From NCBI GenBank assembly GCA_026985975.1, contig JALSPL010000023.1, positions 1-5,642 of the forward strand: a stretch of DNA of 5,642 nt. Direction: 5' to 3'. The position numbers were made by a program, and so were the translations under genes. The notes beneath the pieces were generated by a model. It worked only from the letters and a program-made list of their open reading frames with translations, had not been told where the DNA came from and made no database searches. Shown here in pieces: positions 1-5,523 of this stretch. Every line of letters starts with the position of its first letter. The first letter of the stretch is position 1. The stretch is from Anaerolineae bacterium (GTDB taxonomy: Bacteria > Chloroflexota > Anaerolineae > J102).

Positions 1-1
1 A

Positions 2-1018
2 CAGGTGCGGGCTCTGGGTTTGCCCTTGCAGGTGACGCCCCTGCCCCCCGAACTGGCTCGCACCGGCGGCGCTTTGCTTCAGGGCTCAGCCTGGGATAGA
101 ATACGGCAATCAGCTTTGCTGCTCCCTTGGAGCGTGCGACTGGCCCGCTGGCTGCGACGGATTCAGGCCGCCGCGGTTTACGCCAACAATCGCCGGGCTC
201 TGCTCACCCTGGGGCCGGGCGCACATCTGGCTCGCAAGCCGCTCTTCTGGCACATCAAACAGGATCGGGACCGCGGGCGCATGGACGCCCTGGCCATGAA
301 ACTGATGACCTGCGCCGCTGGTTGCTCGCGAGATGTGCAGCGCGCCTTCCAACAGCGCTATCCCCGGCGCGCCCACCGCATCGGCTACATTCCCAACGGC
401 ATCCCCCTGGAGCGTTTCAGCCGCCCGGGCCCAAACCTGCGCCCGGAGCTGGGCATTCCGCCCGACGCCCTCGTCATCGGCCTGGCGGGCAGCATCACCC
501 CCCGCAAAGGCGTAGATTTGTTTGTGCAGGCCGCGCTGCAACTGGCCCGCGCCCATCCCCGCGCTCATTTCATCCTGGCGGGCGACGCGCCCCCGGCCTA
601 CGCTGACTTCAAGCAGGAAATCCTCGCCGCAGCGCGACCGCTCATCGAGCAACGCCGCTTTCATACGCCCGGCTGGCTGGCCGACACGCCCGCATTCTAC
701 CGCAGCATCGACATCCTGGCCATGCCCAGCCGCATCGAGGGCTTCGGGCTGGTGGTCATCGAAGCTGCGGCCGCAGGCGCGACCGCGGTGCGCACCGCCA
801 CCGGCGGCCACAGCGAGACCACGATCCCCGAAAAAACAGGCTACGTCATCCCCGTCGATGACGCCGGCGCCCTCATCGAGCGCCTGGATTACCTGCTGAC
901 GCACCCCGAACAGCGCCAACGCATGGGAGAAGCCGCTCGCGCTTACGTCCTTGAAAATTTCAGCCTGCAACGATACGTCGACGCCTTCACTGACGCGCTG
1001 CTGAAAACCGCCAGTTAG
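2..1018 (+). CDS. Glycosyltransferase family 4 (GT-B fold), 5'-partial
   Basis: Probable cytosolic or membrane-associated enzyme that moves a sugar from a nucleotide-sugar donor to a growing, probably lipid-linked, glycan. The reading frame is open to the window edge. Numbering from the GTG at base 5 (337 residues), the C-terminal GT-B donor domain is intact: GSITPRKG at 162-169 with R167/K168, the usual donor-phosphate-binding pair; E245-GFGLVVI-E253, the EX7E motif of GT4 enzymes; then a TGGHSE loop. The N-terminal Rossmann domain is short: IPNGIPLERF, which normally ends that domain, comes at about 128-137, and the N-terminal glycine-rich loop is missing. The true start is therefore most likely upstream of the window, and the GTG at 5 is probably internal. 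It ends 49 bases before the next gene on the same strand, so the two are likely co-transcribed. Donor and acceptor sugars cannot be told from the sequence. Confidence 0.9.
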   Translation, partial: QVRALGLPLQVTPLPPELARTGGALLQGSAWDRIRQSALLLPWSVRLARWLRRIQAAAVYANNRRALLTLGPGAHLARKPLFWHIKQDRDRGRMDALAMKLMTCAAGCSRDVQRAFQQRYPRRAHRIGYIPNGIPLERFSRPGPNLRPELGIPPDALVIGLAGSITPRKGVDLFVQAALQLARAHPRAHFILAGDAPPAYADFKQEILAAARPLIEQRRFHTPGWLADTPAFYRSIDILAMPSRIEGFGLVVIEAAAAGATAVRTATGGHSETTIPEKTGYVIPVDDAGALIERLDYLLTHPEQRQRMGEAARAYVLENFSLQRYVDAFTDALLKTAS

Positions 1019-1067
1019 GCGTCCGCCCCCGCCATTTTCCCCCACTCCCCCCACATTCACTCCGGCA
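1019..1067 (+). other. C-rich, G-poor spacer between two glycosyltransferase genes
   Basis: Over half of this 49-base spacer is C, with runs of five, five and six C and few G. It has no hairpin followed by a T-run, so I see no intrinsic terminator and read the flanking genes as one operon. There is also no clear Shine-Dalgarno sequence before the ATG at 1068 (the preceding bases are CACTCCGGCA). In the transcript it would be an unstructured C-rich segment. The opposite strand has three G-runs of five or six, one run short of a standard three-tetrad G-quadruplex. Confidence 0.5.
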
Positions 1068-2243
1068 ATGCCCTCTTTCCGAAAAATCCGCGTCGGCCAT
1101 GTCATCACCCGCTTTCATGGCGCGGGCGGAGCCAAAAATACGCTTATGACCTGCGCCGGTCTGGACAAATCCCGGTTCGAGGTGGACCTCATCGTGGGAG
1201 CCAGCGCCGACCCATGGCGCGCCGAAGGCGCTGACGTCAATTGGATTCAGATCCCCGATCTGGTGCGGCAGGTGCATCCCCTCAAGGATGTGCGGGCCGC
1301 GCGCAGTCTCAAGCGTCTGTTCGGCCAACGCCAATACCACATCATCCACACCCATCTGGGCAAGGCGGGCATTTTGGGTCGGTGGGCCGCCGCCCAGGTC
1401 AAGGCCCCCATCACCATCCACGGACTGCACGGGGCCACATTCAATCCCACCCAAAGCGCTCTCTCCAACGCCGTCTATCTGGCCCTGGAGAAAAAAGCCA
1501 TGACCTGGACGGACAAGGTCATCAGCGTGGGCGAAGACCTGATGCAGCGCTATCTGGAGGCGGGCGTGGGGCTCCCCGAGGACTATGTCGTCATTCATAG
1601 CGGCATGGATCTATCGGCCTTCCGGCGGGCCGCGGCGATGAGCCGGGAGCAGCGGCAGGCCAAGCGCCGCCAGTTGGGCCTGCCCGCAGACGCGTTCATC
1701 GCCGGGTATATTGCGGCGCTGGAATGGCGCAAGGGCCATCATTATCTCATCCAGATGATGCAAACGCTGGCTCCCCGCCATCCTGACCTGCACGTGGTTT
1801 TCGCGGGCGAGGGTTTTTCGGCTGAGCGGCTGAAGAAGCTGGTGGCGGACGCGGGCCTGACCCATCGCATCCATTTTCTCGGTTACCGCAACGATGTGCC
1901 CGAAATCATGGCCATGCTGGATGTCAAGCTCTTTGCCAGCGAGCGGGAGGGGCTGCCCCAGGTGCTGGTGCAGGCCGACGCGGTGGGCGTGCCGGTGCTG
2001 GCCTTCGAGGCCGAAGGCGTGCGCGAGATGGTGCATGACGGCGTCAACGGCTTTGTCTTCCCTCATGGCGACACGAAAGCCATGGCCGCGGCCCTGACCC
2101 GAATGATAGAGGAGCCGAGATTACGCCAGGAGATGGGCGCAAAGGGGCGGGCGCTGGTGGATGATCGCTGGGATATCGCCACCATGCAACGCAAGACCAA
2201 GGAGCTTTATGACAAGTTACTACAGAAGAGGGGGCTGCTATGA
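1068..2243 (+). CDS. Glycosyltransferase family 4 (GT-B fold) with EX7Q variant motif
   Basis: A complete 391-residue GT4-type enzyme, a normal length for the family. It probably adds one sugar to the lipid-linked repeat unit on the cytoplasmic side. N-terminal domain: VGHVITRFHGAGGAKN (9-24) contains the glycine-rich loop of the acceptor domain, and HTHLGKAGILGR begins with H94-T95-H96 and K99, a signature common in capsule and exopolysaccharide GT4 enzymes. C-terminal domain: EWRKG with R221/K222 at the donor phosphate site, VVFAGEG, then E294-GLPQVLV-Q302. The second glutamate of EX7E is glutamine here; the surrounding GLPQVLVQA context looks like a natural subfamily variant rather than decay. 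The ATG at 1068 lacks a good ribosome binding site but gives the expected N-terminus just before the first beta strand. The stop overlaps the next start as ATGA (2240-2243), suggesting coupled translation. Donor sugar unknown. Confidence 0.93.
   Translation: MPSFRKIRVGHVITRFHGAGGAKNTLMTCAGLDKSRFEVDLIVGASADPWRAEGADVNWIQIPDLVRQVHPLKDVRAARSLKRLFGQRQYHIIHTHLGKAGILGRWAAAQVKAPITIHGLHGATFNPTQSALSNAVYLALEKKAMTWTDKVISVGEDLMQRYLEAGVGLPEDYVVIHSGMDLSAFRRAAAMSREQRQAKRRQLGLPADAFIAGYIAALEWRKGHHYLIQMMQTLAPRHPDLHVVFAGEGFSAERLKKLVADAGLTHRIHFLGYRNDVPEIMAMLDVKLFASEREGLPQVLVQADAVGVPVLAFEAEGVREMVHDGVNGFVFPHGDTKAMAAALTRMIEEPRLRQEMGAKGRALVDDRWDIATMQRKTKELYDKLLQKRGLL
2226..2243 (+). promoter_or_regulatory. Ribosome binding site and ATGA start/stop overlap
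   Basis: A purine-rich AAGAGGGGG tract ends about five bases before the ATG at 2240 and lies inside the last codons of the upstream glycosyltransferase. The TGA of that gene (2241-2243) overlaps this ATG. This supports the 2240 start and coupling of the two products. Confidence 0.7.
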
Positions 2244-3658
2244 GTCTTCATCGCGAGAGTTTATGGACCGGGCCCGAGCGGCGGCGGCAACTGGCCCTGC
2301 TGCTGGGCGACGCTCTGATCATCATCCTCAGCACTGTTCTGGCGGTGATCATCCGGCTGGCGGTTTTCGAGAGCGTGCCCTGGCCGGAAGTGCAACTGTG
2401 GCCGCTGCCCAGCGGCGTCTTTTCCCTGCTTTTCGCCTTCCTCTTCGCCCTTTATATTTTCGATCAATACAATCTGGCCCGGGACATCGCCCAGCGCTCC
2501 AACACCGCGGTGCTGTTCCTGGCCACGTTTGTGGGCATGGCCCTGGCCGCGTTCATCTCCTTTTTCCTGCGCGGCCTGCAACTGGGACGCGTGGTGGTGC
2601 TGGTGCAATGGCCCCTGGCCTTTGCCGGGCTCTACCTGTGGCGGCGGGCCTTCCACGCCTGGCTTTTGCGCTTCACCCGGCCCAAACGGGTGCTGCTGGT
2701 GGTGGATAACCCGGTGGAGCAGGGCATCGAAGCGGAGATCAGCGACCGGCCCCTGGGCGACTACGAAGTCATCGGCACATTCACCGTCGCGACCATGCGC
2801 GGCAAGCAAGATGACGGCAATTGGGAGCTGCTGGATGATCGGGGACGCACGCTGGAGCAGGCGGTGCGCGAGGATGAGATCAATGTGCTGGTCTTCTCCG
2901 CCCGCGCCGGCTTCCCGCCCCAATATCTGGAGCAGGCCATCGATTGGAAATTCGACGGCATCGGGGTGTATGACGCCGCCAATTTCTATGGGGCCATGAC
3001 CGGGCGGGTGCCCATCGAAACCATCGACGCCCGCTGGATTCTCACCTATCTCAGTCAGCCCTATGGTTCGCCCGTGGTGCGGCAACTGAAGCGGGTCATC
3101 GATATCTTTCTGGCGCTGCTGGGCCTGCTGCTCTCCCTGCCCTTCTGGCCCCTGCTGATGCTGGCCATCAAGCTGGATTCGCCGGGCCCGGCCATCTTCC
3201 GCCAGGAACGCCTGGGGAGGCGCCAGCGCCCCATCATCATCGCCAAATTCCGCTCCATGTATCACAAATATGAGGAGGAAGGCGAGGCGGCTTACGCCCA
3301 GGCTGAAGACCCGCGCGTTACCCGAGTGGGCAAATGGCTGCGCAAAACCCGGCTGGATGAGCTGCCGCAGTTATGGAATGTGCTCAAGGGCGAACTCAGC
3401 ATGGTGGGCCTGCGTCCCATCCGCAAAGTCAACGCCGACCGTCTGGCCCAGAAGATCCCCTTTTATCATCTGCGGTTCAGCATGAAGCCGGGCCTCACCG
3501 GCTGGCCGCAAATCCGCTACCGCTACGCGGATGACGACATTTCACATCTGCACAAATTCGAATACGAGCTTTATCACATCCAGAACGCCAGCCTGGCCTT
3601 CGACCTCTATCTCATCGTCAAAACATTGCAGATGATCGTCTTCGGGCGAGGGCAGTAA
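2240..3658 (+). CDS. Polyprenyl glycosylphosphotransferase (WbaP/EpsB-like sugar-1-phosphate transferase)
   Basis: Membrane enzyme expected to start repeat-unit synthesis by moving a sugar-1-phosphate from a UDP-sugar to undecaprenyl phosphate. The 472 residues fit the large PHPT family. Four predicted membrane segments lie at about 18-39, 58-74, 89-110 and 117-134. A soluble Rossmann-like domain follows (about 148-270, RPKRVLLVVDNP onward), ending in FYGAMTGRVPIETID. The bacterial sugar transferase domain begins near 281 with RQLKRVIDIF and the re-entrant membrane helix, followed by SPGPAIFRQERLGR, AKFRSMY, DPRVTRVGKWLRKTRLDELPQ with the D373/E374 catalytic dyad, LSMVGLRP, and MKPGLTGWPQ. 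All core motifs are present, so it should be active. It is coupled to the upstream GT4 gene. Which sugar it loads (glucose, galactose, GlcNAc or other) cannot be read from sequence alone. After this gene the operon meets a 245-base repeat-rich gap. Confidence 0.95.
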   Translation: MSLHRESLWTGPERRRQLALLLGDALIIILSTVLAVIIRLAVFESVPWPEVQLWPLPSGVFSLLFAFLFALYIFDQYNLARDIAQRSNTAVLFLATFVGMALAAFISFFLRGLQLGRVVVLVQWPLAFAGLYLWRRAFHAWLLRFTRPKRVLLVVDNPVEQGIEAEISDRPLGDYEVIGTFTVATMRGKQDDGNWELLDDRGRTLEQAVREDEINVLVFSARAGFPPQYLEQAIDWKFDGIGVYDAANFYGAMTGRVPIETIDARWILTYLSQPYGSPVVRQLKRVIDIFLALLGLLLSLPFWPLLMLAIKLDSPGPAIFRQERLGRRQRPIIIAKFRSMYHKYEEEGEAAYAQAEDPRVTRVGKWLRKTRLDELPQLWNVLKGELSMVGLRPIRKVNADRLAQKIPFYHLRFSMKPGLTGWPQIRYRYADDDISHLHKFEYELYHIQNASLAFDLYLIVKTLQMIVFGRGQ

Positions 3659-3662
3659 GGAA

Positions 3663-3703
3663 GACGATGGACGATGATGGTTGCAGACGCTCGCTATCGT
3701 CCA
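3663..3703. repeat. GACGAT-family inverted repeat after the sugar transferase gene
   Basis: Just after the stop at 3658, TGGACGAT (3668-3675) and ATCGTCCA (3696-3703) form an 8-bp perfect inverted repeat with a 20-base loop. GACGAT also occurs at 3663. Wording such as GACGATGGACGAT and ATGGTT is shared with the larger hairpin at 4798-4852, so both look like members of one intergenic repeat family. No T-run follows, so it is not a standard intrinsic terminator, though it could protect the 3' end or reduce read-through. Confidence 0.6.
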
Positions 3704-3719
3704 CAGTTGCGGGCGTTCC

Positions 3720-3832
3720 GAGATTGATGGAGACTCATCGAGATTCATTGAGATTCTGAATCTCCATCAATCTCCATCAATCTCCACCGAATCTCTATCG
3801 AATCTCCATCGAATCTCCATCAATCTTCTATC
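3720..3832. repeat. Phased inverted array of GAGATT / AATCTC units
   Basis: Four units read GAGATT, GAGACT, GAGATT, GAGATT at 3720, 3730, 3740 and 3750, exactly 10 bases apart. After a CTG turn (3756-3758) the polarity flips, and seven AATCTC-type units follow at 3759, 3769, 3779, 3790, 3801, 3812 and 3822 (the last AATCTT), 10 or 11 bases apart. Spacer bases are mostly CATC or CATCG. The left arm can pair with the start of the right arm in about 24 of the first 30 positions. The period is close to one turn of B-DNA. The array is AT-rich against GC-rich genes, and reading frames across it are incidental. Role unknown: a hairpin terminator, a protein-binding array, or a simple minisatellite. 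Confidence 0.8.
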
Positions 3833-3837
3833 TTTTT

Positions 3838-3880
3838 CATCTGCGCCAATCAGATTTTTCCGCTTTTTCTGCGTTCTAAT
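3838..3880. repeat. Short ATCTGCG-type intergenic repeat, copy 1
   Basis: CATCTGCGCCAATC (3838-3851) and TCTGCGTTCTAAT (3868-3880) match the layout of the right half of the element at 5254-5351, which has ATCTGCGCTAATC and ATCTGCGTTC. From ATCTGCGC to GCGTTC the span is 38 bases here and 39 in the other copy. It lies directly upstream of the UbiA-family gene. No clear promoter or Shine-Dalgarno sequence is visible between it and the ATG at 3904. Confidence 0.6.
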
Positions 3881-3903
3881 CTTTTATTTTCAAAGCAGCA
3901 ATT

Positions 3904-4794
3904 ATGCCAACGATTCGAGCTATCATCAAAACCATGCGTCCCAAGCAGTGGACGAAAAATGTCATCGTTTATGCAGCGCTGATTTTTGACGGAAAATTTC
4001 TTGAGCCCGATCTTTTTCTCAAAACAACGGCGCTTTTCATCCTTTTTTGCCTGGTCTCCAGCTCGGTTTATCTGCTGAACGACCTGGTGGATATCGAAAA
4101 AGACCGGGCGCATCCCCTGAAGCGCAATCGCCCGCTGGCCTCGGGCGCTCTGAAGCCGGTCTACGCCATCATAGCCATGGTGATTCTGCTGGGCCTCTCG
4201 CTGCCCGCGGCCTGGCTGCTGGACAGCACCGCGGCCCTGATTCTGGCCGGGTATTTTCTGATGAACGTGGCCTATTCTTTCTGGCTGAAGAATATGGTCA
4301 TTCTGGACGTGCTGACCATTGCTGCGGGCTTCGTGCTGCGGGTGGCCGCGGGCGCGGCCGTGGTGCAAGTGGAGCGTTTCTCGCCCTGGCTTTACGTCTG
4401 CATCACTCTCATCGCCTTGCTCATCGCCCTGGGCAAGCGCCGGGCCGAGCTGGTGGCCCTGGAGGATGGGGCGGGAGAGCACCGGGCCATTCTCGATGAG
4501 TACAATGTCAATTTTCTGGATCATCTCATCAGCCTGACCACGGGCGCGACCATCGTTACCTACTCGCTGTACACCTTCTCGGCTCAAAATCTGCCCGAGA
4601 ACCACCTGATGATGCTCACCATCCCCATCGTCATCTATTTCCTCTTCCGCTATCTCTACCTCATTCATGTCAAACATCTGGGCGGTGCGCCCGATGAGCT
4701 GATTTTCAAGGACAAGCCTCTGTTTTTCTCGGCTATGTTCTGGGGGCTGGCCGCAATAGCGGTTCTCTATTTTTCGAATTATCATCTGCTGTAA
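3904..4794 (+). CDS. UbiA-family prenyltransferase, decaprenyl-phosphate phosphoribosyltransferase-like
   Basis: Multi-pass membrane protein of 296 residues, the usual size for UbiA enzymes. Motifs fit the branch that transfers phosphoribose from PRPP to polyprenyl phosphate (DPPR synthase, mycobacterial Rv3806c) better than quinone or heme prenyltransferases: MRPKQWTKN at 11-19; N59-D60-LV-D63-IEK-D67 followed by RAHPLKRNRPLASG; YSFWLKNMVILD at 124-135 leading into GFVLRVAAGA; and ALGKRRAEL. Acidic metal-binding residues D60, D63, D67 and D135 are intact. About eight or nine hydrophobic segments are visible. The start at 3904 puts RPKQW where family members have it, although no ribosome binding site is obvious (AAAGCAGCAATT precedes). 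Likely role: making a lipid-linked pentose donor for the glycan of the upstream operon. Phosphatase and epimerase partners (DprE1/DprE2 type) are not in this window. The 5' 130 bases are more AT-rich than the rest. Confidence 0.88.
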   Translation: MPTIRAIIKTMRPKQWTKNVIVYAALIFDGKFLEPDLFLKTTALFILFCLVSSSVYLLNDLVDIEKDRAHPLKRNRPLASGALKPVYAIIAMVILLGLSLPAAWLLDSTAALILAGYFLMNVAYSFWLKNMVILDVLTIAAGFVLRVAAGAAVVQVERFSPWLYVCITLIALLIALGKRRAELVALEDGAGEHRAILDEYNVNFLDHLISLTTGATIVTYSLYTFSAQNLPENHLMMLTIPIVIYFLFRYLYLIHVKHLGGAPDELIFKDKPLFFSAMFWGLAAIAVLYFSNYHLL

Positions 4795-4797
4795 GTA

Positions 4798-4852
4798 GAC
4801 GATAGAGGGTGGACGACAGACGATGGTTATCGTACGTCCACCGTCTATCGTC
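4798..4852. terminator. Nested hairpin between convergent genes (GACGAT family)
   Basis: The arms 4798-4815 and 4835-4852 are 18 bases each and complementary at 17 of 18 positions (GACGATAGAGGGTGGACG on the left). Inside the loop, ACGAT-GGTT-ATCGT (4820-4833) is a second perfect 5-bp hairpin. It fills almost the whole 67-base gap between the UbiA stop (4794) and the stop of the minus-strand gene (4862), a natural place for a two-way terminator. There is no T-run on either side, so it is not a textbook intrinsic terminator, and its kinship with the repeat at 3663-3703 suggests a dispersed repeat that may serve this role. Confidence 0.65.
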
Positions 4853-4861
4853 CTTCTCCCA

Positions 4862-5239
4862 TCATTCCCAGGGCAGGCGGGCGCGGGCCAGCAGGAAATC
4901 CACTTCATCGGGGTCCAGGCCCGACCAGCCGAAACGCCCGAAATCGGTGTAGCCGCGGGCGTCGAAGATGACGCCCTCGGCCTCCAGCCGGGATTGTTGG
5001 TCGGCGGGCGCATGTTCGGCATTGCGGATGGAGCAGCGGCCCGATTTGTTGATGACGCGCTGCCAGGGGATGGCCCTCGCCTGCGCGGGCGTAAGCGCGC
5101 CTAACGCCCAACCCACCGTGCGCGCGGCCCCGGGCGCGCCCAGCATTTCGGCGATAGCGCCGTACCAGGTGACCCGTCCCCGCGGAATTTGCAGGGTGAT
5201 GAGCCAGACTTTCTCGAAGAAATTGCGGTTATGTCTCAT
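4862..5239 (-). CDS. atl: Alkyltransferase-like protein (ATL), MGMT DNA-binding-domain family
   Basis: Protein of 125 residues resembling the C-terminal domain of O6-alkylguanine-DNA alkyltransferase. In order: FFEKVWLITLQIPRGRVTWYGAIAEMLG (7-34) with the helix-turn-helix and the conserved Tyr (Y26); GAARTVGWAL (37-46) with the likely arginine finger R40; and IPWQRVIN (57-64), where active methyltransferases have PCHRV. Trp at 59 replaces the alkyl-accepting Cys, the hallmark of ATL proteins. These bind O6-alkylguanine and flag it for nucleotide excision repair rather than reversing it. Length fits ATLs; the C-terminus (about 100-125) is somewhat extended. The ATG complements 5237-5239 and is preceded on the minus strand by a weak GGAA. 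Upstream lies an ATCTGCG repeat with a 16-bp palindrome; no confident promoter is visible. It is convergent with, and functionally unrelated to, the glycan genes. Confidence 0.93.
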   Translation of the reverse strand: MRHNRNFFEKVWLITLQIPRGRVTWYGAIAEMLGAPGAARTVGWALGALTPAQARAIPWQRVINKSGRCSIRNAEHAPADQQSRLEAEGVIFDARGYTDFGRFGWSGLDPDEVDFLLARARLPWE

Positions 5240-5253
5240 CTGTTCCGTAAATA

Positions 5254-5351
5254 GAACGCAGATGACGCAGAAAAGTCTGATCTGCGCAGATCAAAAAGAT
5301 AAAATCAGAATAATCTGCGCTAATCTGCGAGTATCAGTGGTATCTGCGTTC
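5254..5351. repeat. ATCTGCG-type intergenic element with 10-bp terminal inverted repeats, copy 2
   Basis: GAACGCAGAT (5254-5263) and ATCTGCGTTC (5342-5351) are perfect 10-bp inverted repeats bounding 98 bases. Inside are several ATCTGCG words on both strands (for example 5313-5319 and 5323-5329) and the perfect 16-bp palindrome at 5278-5293. No target-site duplication is visible outside the ends (ATA versus CAG), and there is no transposase, so it is a palindromic dispersed repeat rather than a proven MITE. It occupies the upstream region of the ATL gene. Confidence 0.7.
5278..5293. repeat. 16-bp perfect palindrome upstream of the ATL gene
   Basis: TGATCTGCGCAGATCA reads the same on both strands. 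It lies 39 to 54 bases upstream of the ATL start codon, a position where a dimeric repressor or activator could act. It shares its core with the surrounding ATCTGCG repeat, so it may simply belong to that element. Confidence 0.7.
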
Positions 5352-5406
5352 CAGATTTTCATTCCTTATTGGCGTGCAAACGCTCATGATACCTGTTCCG
5401 AAAATA

Positions 5407-5523
5407 AACGTTGGCGTCGTTTGCAGAGACGCTCTCGAATCCAACGTTGGCGTCGTTTGCAGAGACGCTCTCGAATCCAACGTTGGCGTCGTTTGCAGAG
5501 ACGCTCTCGAATCCAACGTTGGC
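5407..5523. repeat. Tandem array of three identical 36-bp units plus a 9-bp partial
   Basis: Units at 5407-5442, 5443-5478 and 5479-5514 are identical; a fourth begins with AACGTTGGC at 5515 and then diverges. Each junction makes the 10-bp perfect palindrome CCAACGTTGG (5441, 5477, 5513). Within a unit, GCGTC and GACGC pair across nine bases, and CGTTGG near the start pairs with CCAACG across the unit end, so each unit can fold as a two-part hairpin. There are no spacers, so this is not a CRISPR array. Because 36 is a multiple of three, several frames on both strands stay open, encoding 12-residue repeats such as NVGVVCRDALES. That is not evidence of coding. Confidence 0.9.

Noticed and set aside
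110..1108. Long minus-strand open frame of 332 codons
   Set aside because: Antisense to the GT4 gene and spanning into the next gene; Gly/Ala-rich shadow composition from high GC.
2261..3265. Long minus-strand open frame of 334 codons
   Set aside because: Antisense to the polyprenyl glycosylphosphotransferase, which has complete domain motifs; the translation is low-complexity Gly/Gln/His-rich with no recognisable domain.
3681..3989. Small + strand open frame of 102 codons across the AATCTC array
   Set aside because: It reads through the repeat (poly Ser/Ile/Asn-like), overlaps the UbiA start in another frame, and has no domain or ribosome binding site.
4798..4860. Classical Rho-independent terminator
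   Set aside because: The stem is strong, but no T-run follows on either strand, so the label terminator is given only tentatively by position.
3850..5022. Long minus-strand open frame of 390 codons
   Set aside because: Antisense to the UbiA-family gene and overlapping the ATL gene in another frame; its His/Gln-rich composition is typical of a shadow of a GC-rich gene.
5254..5351. Insertion sequence or proven MITE
   Set aside because: Terminal inverted repeats are present, but there is no transposase and no visible target-site duplication, so I report it only as a palindromic repeat.
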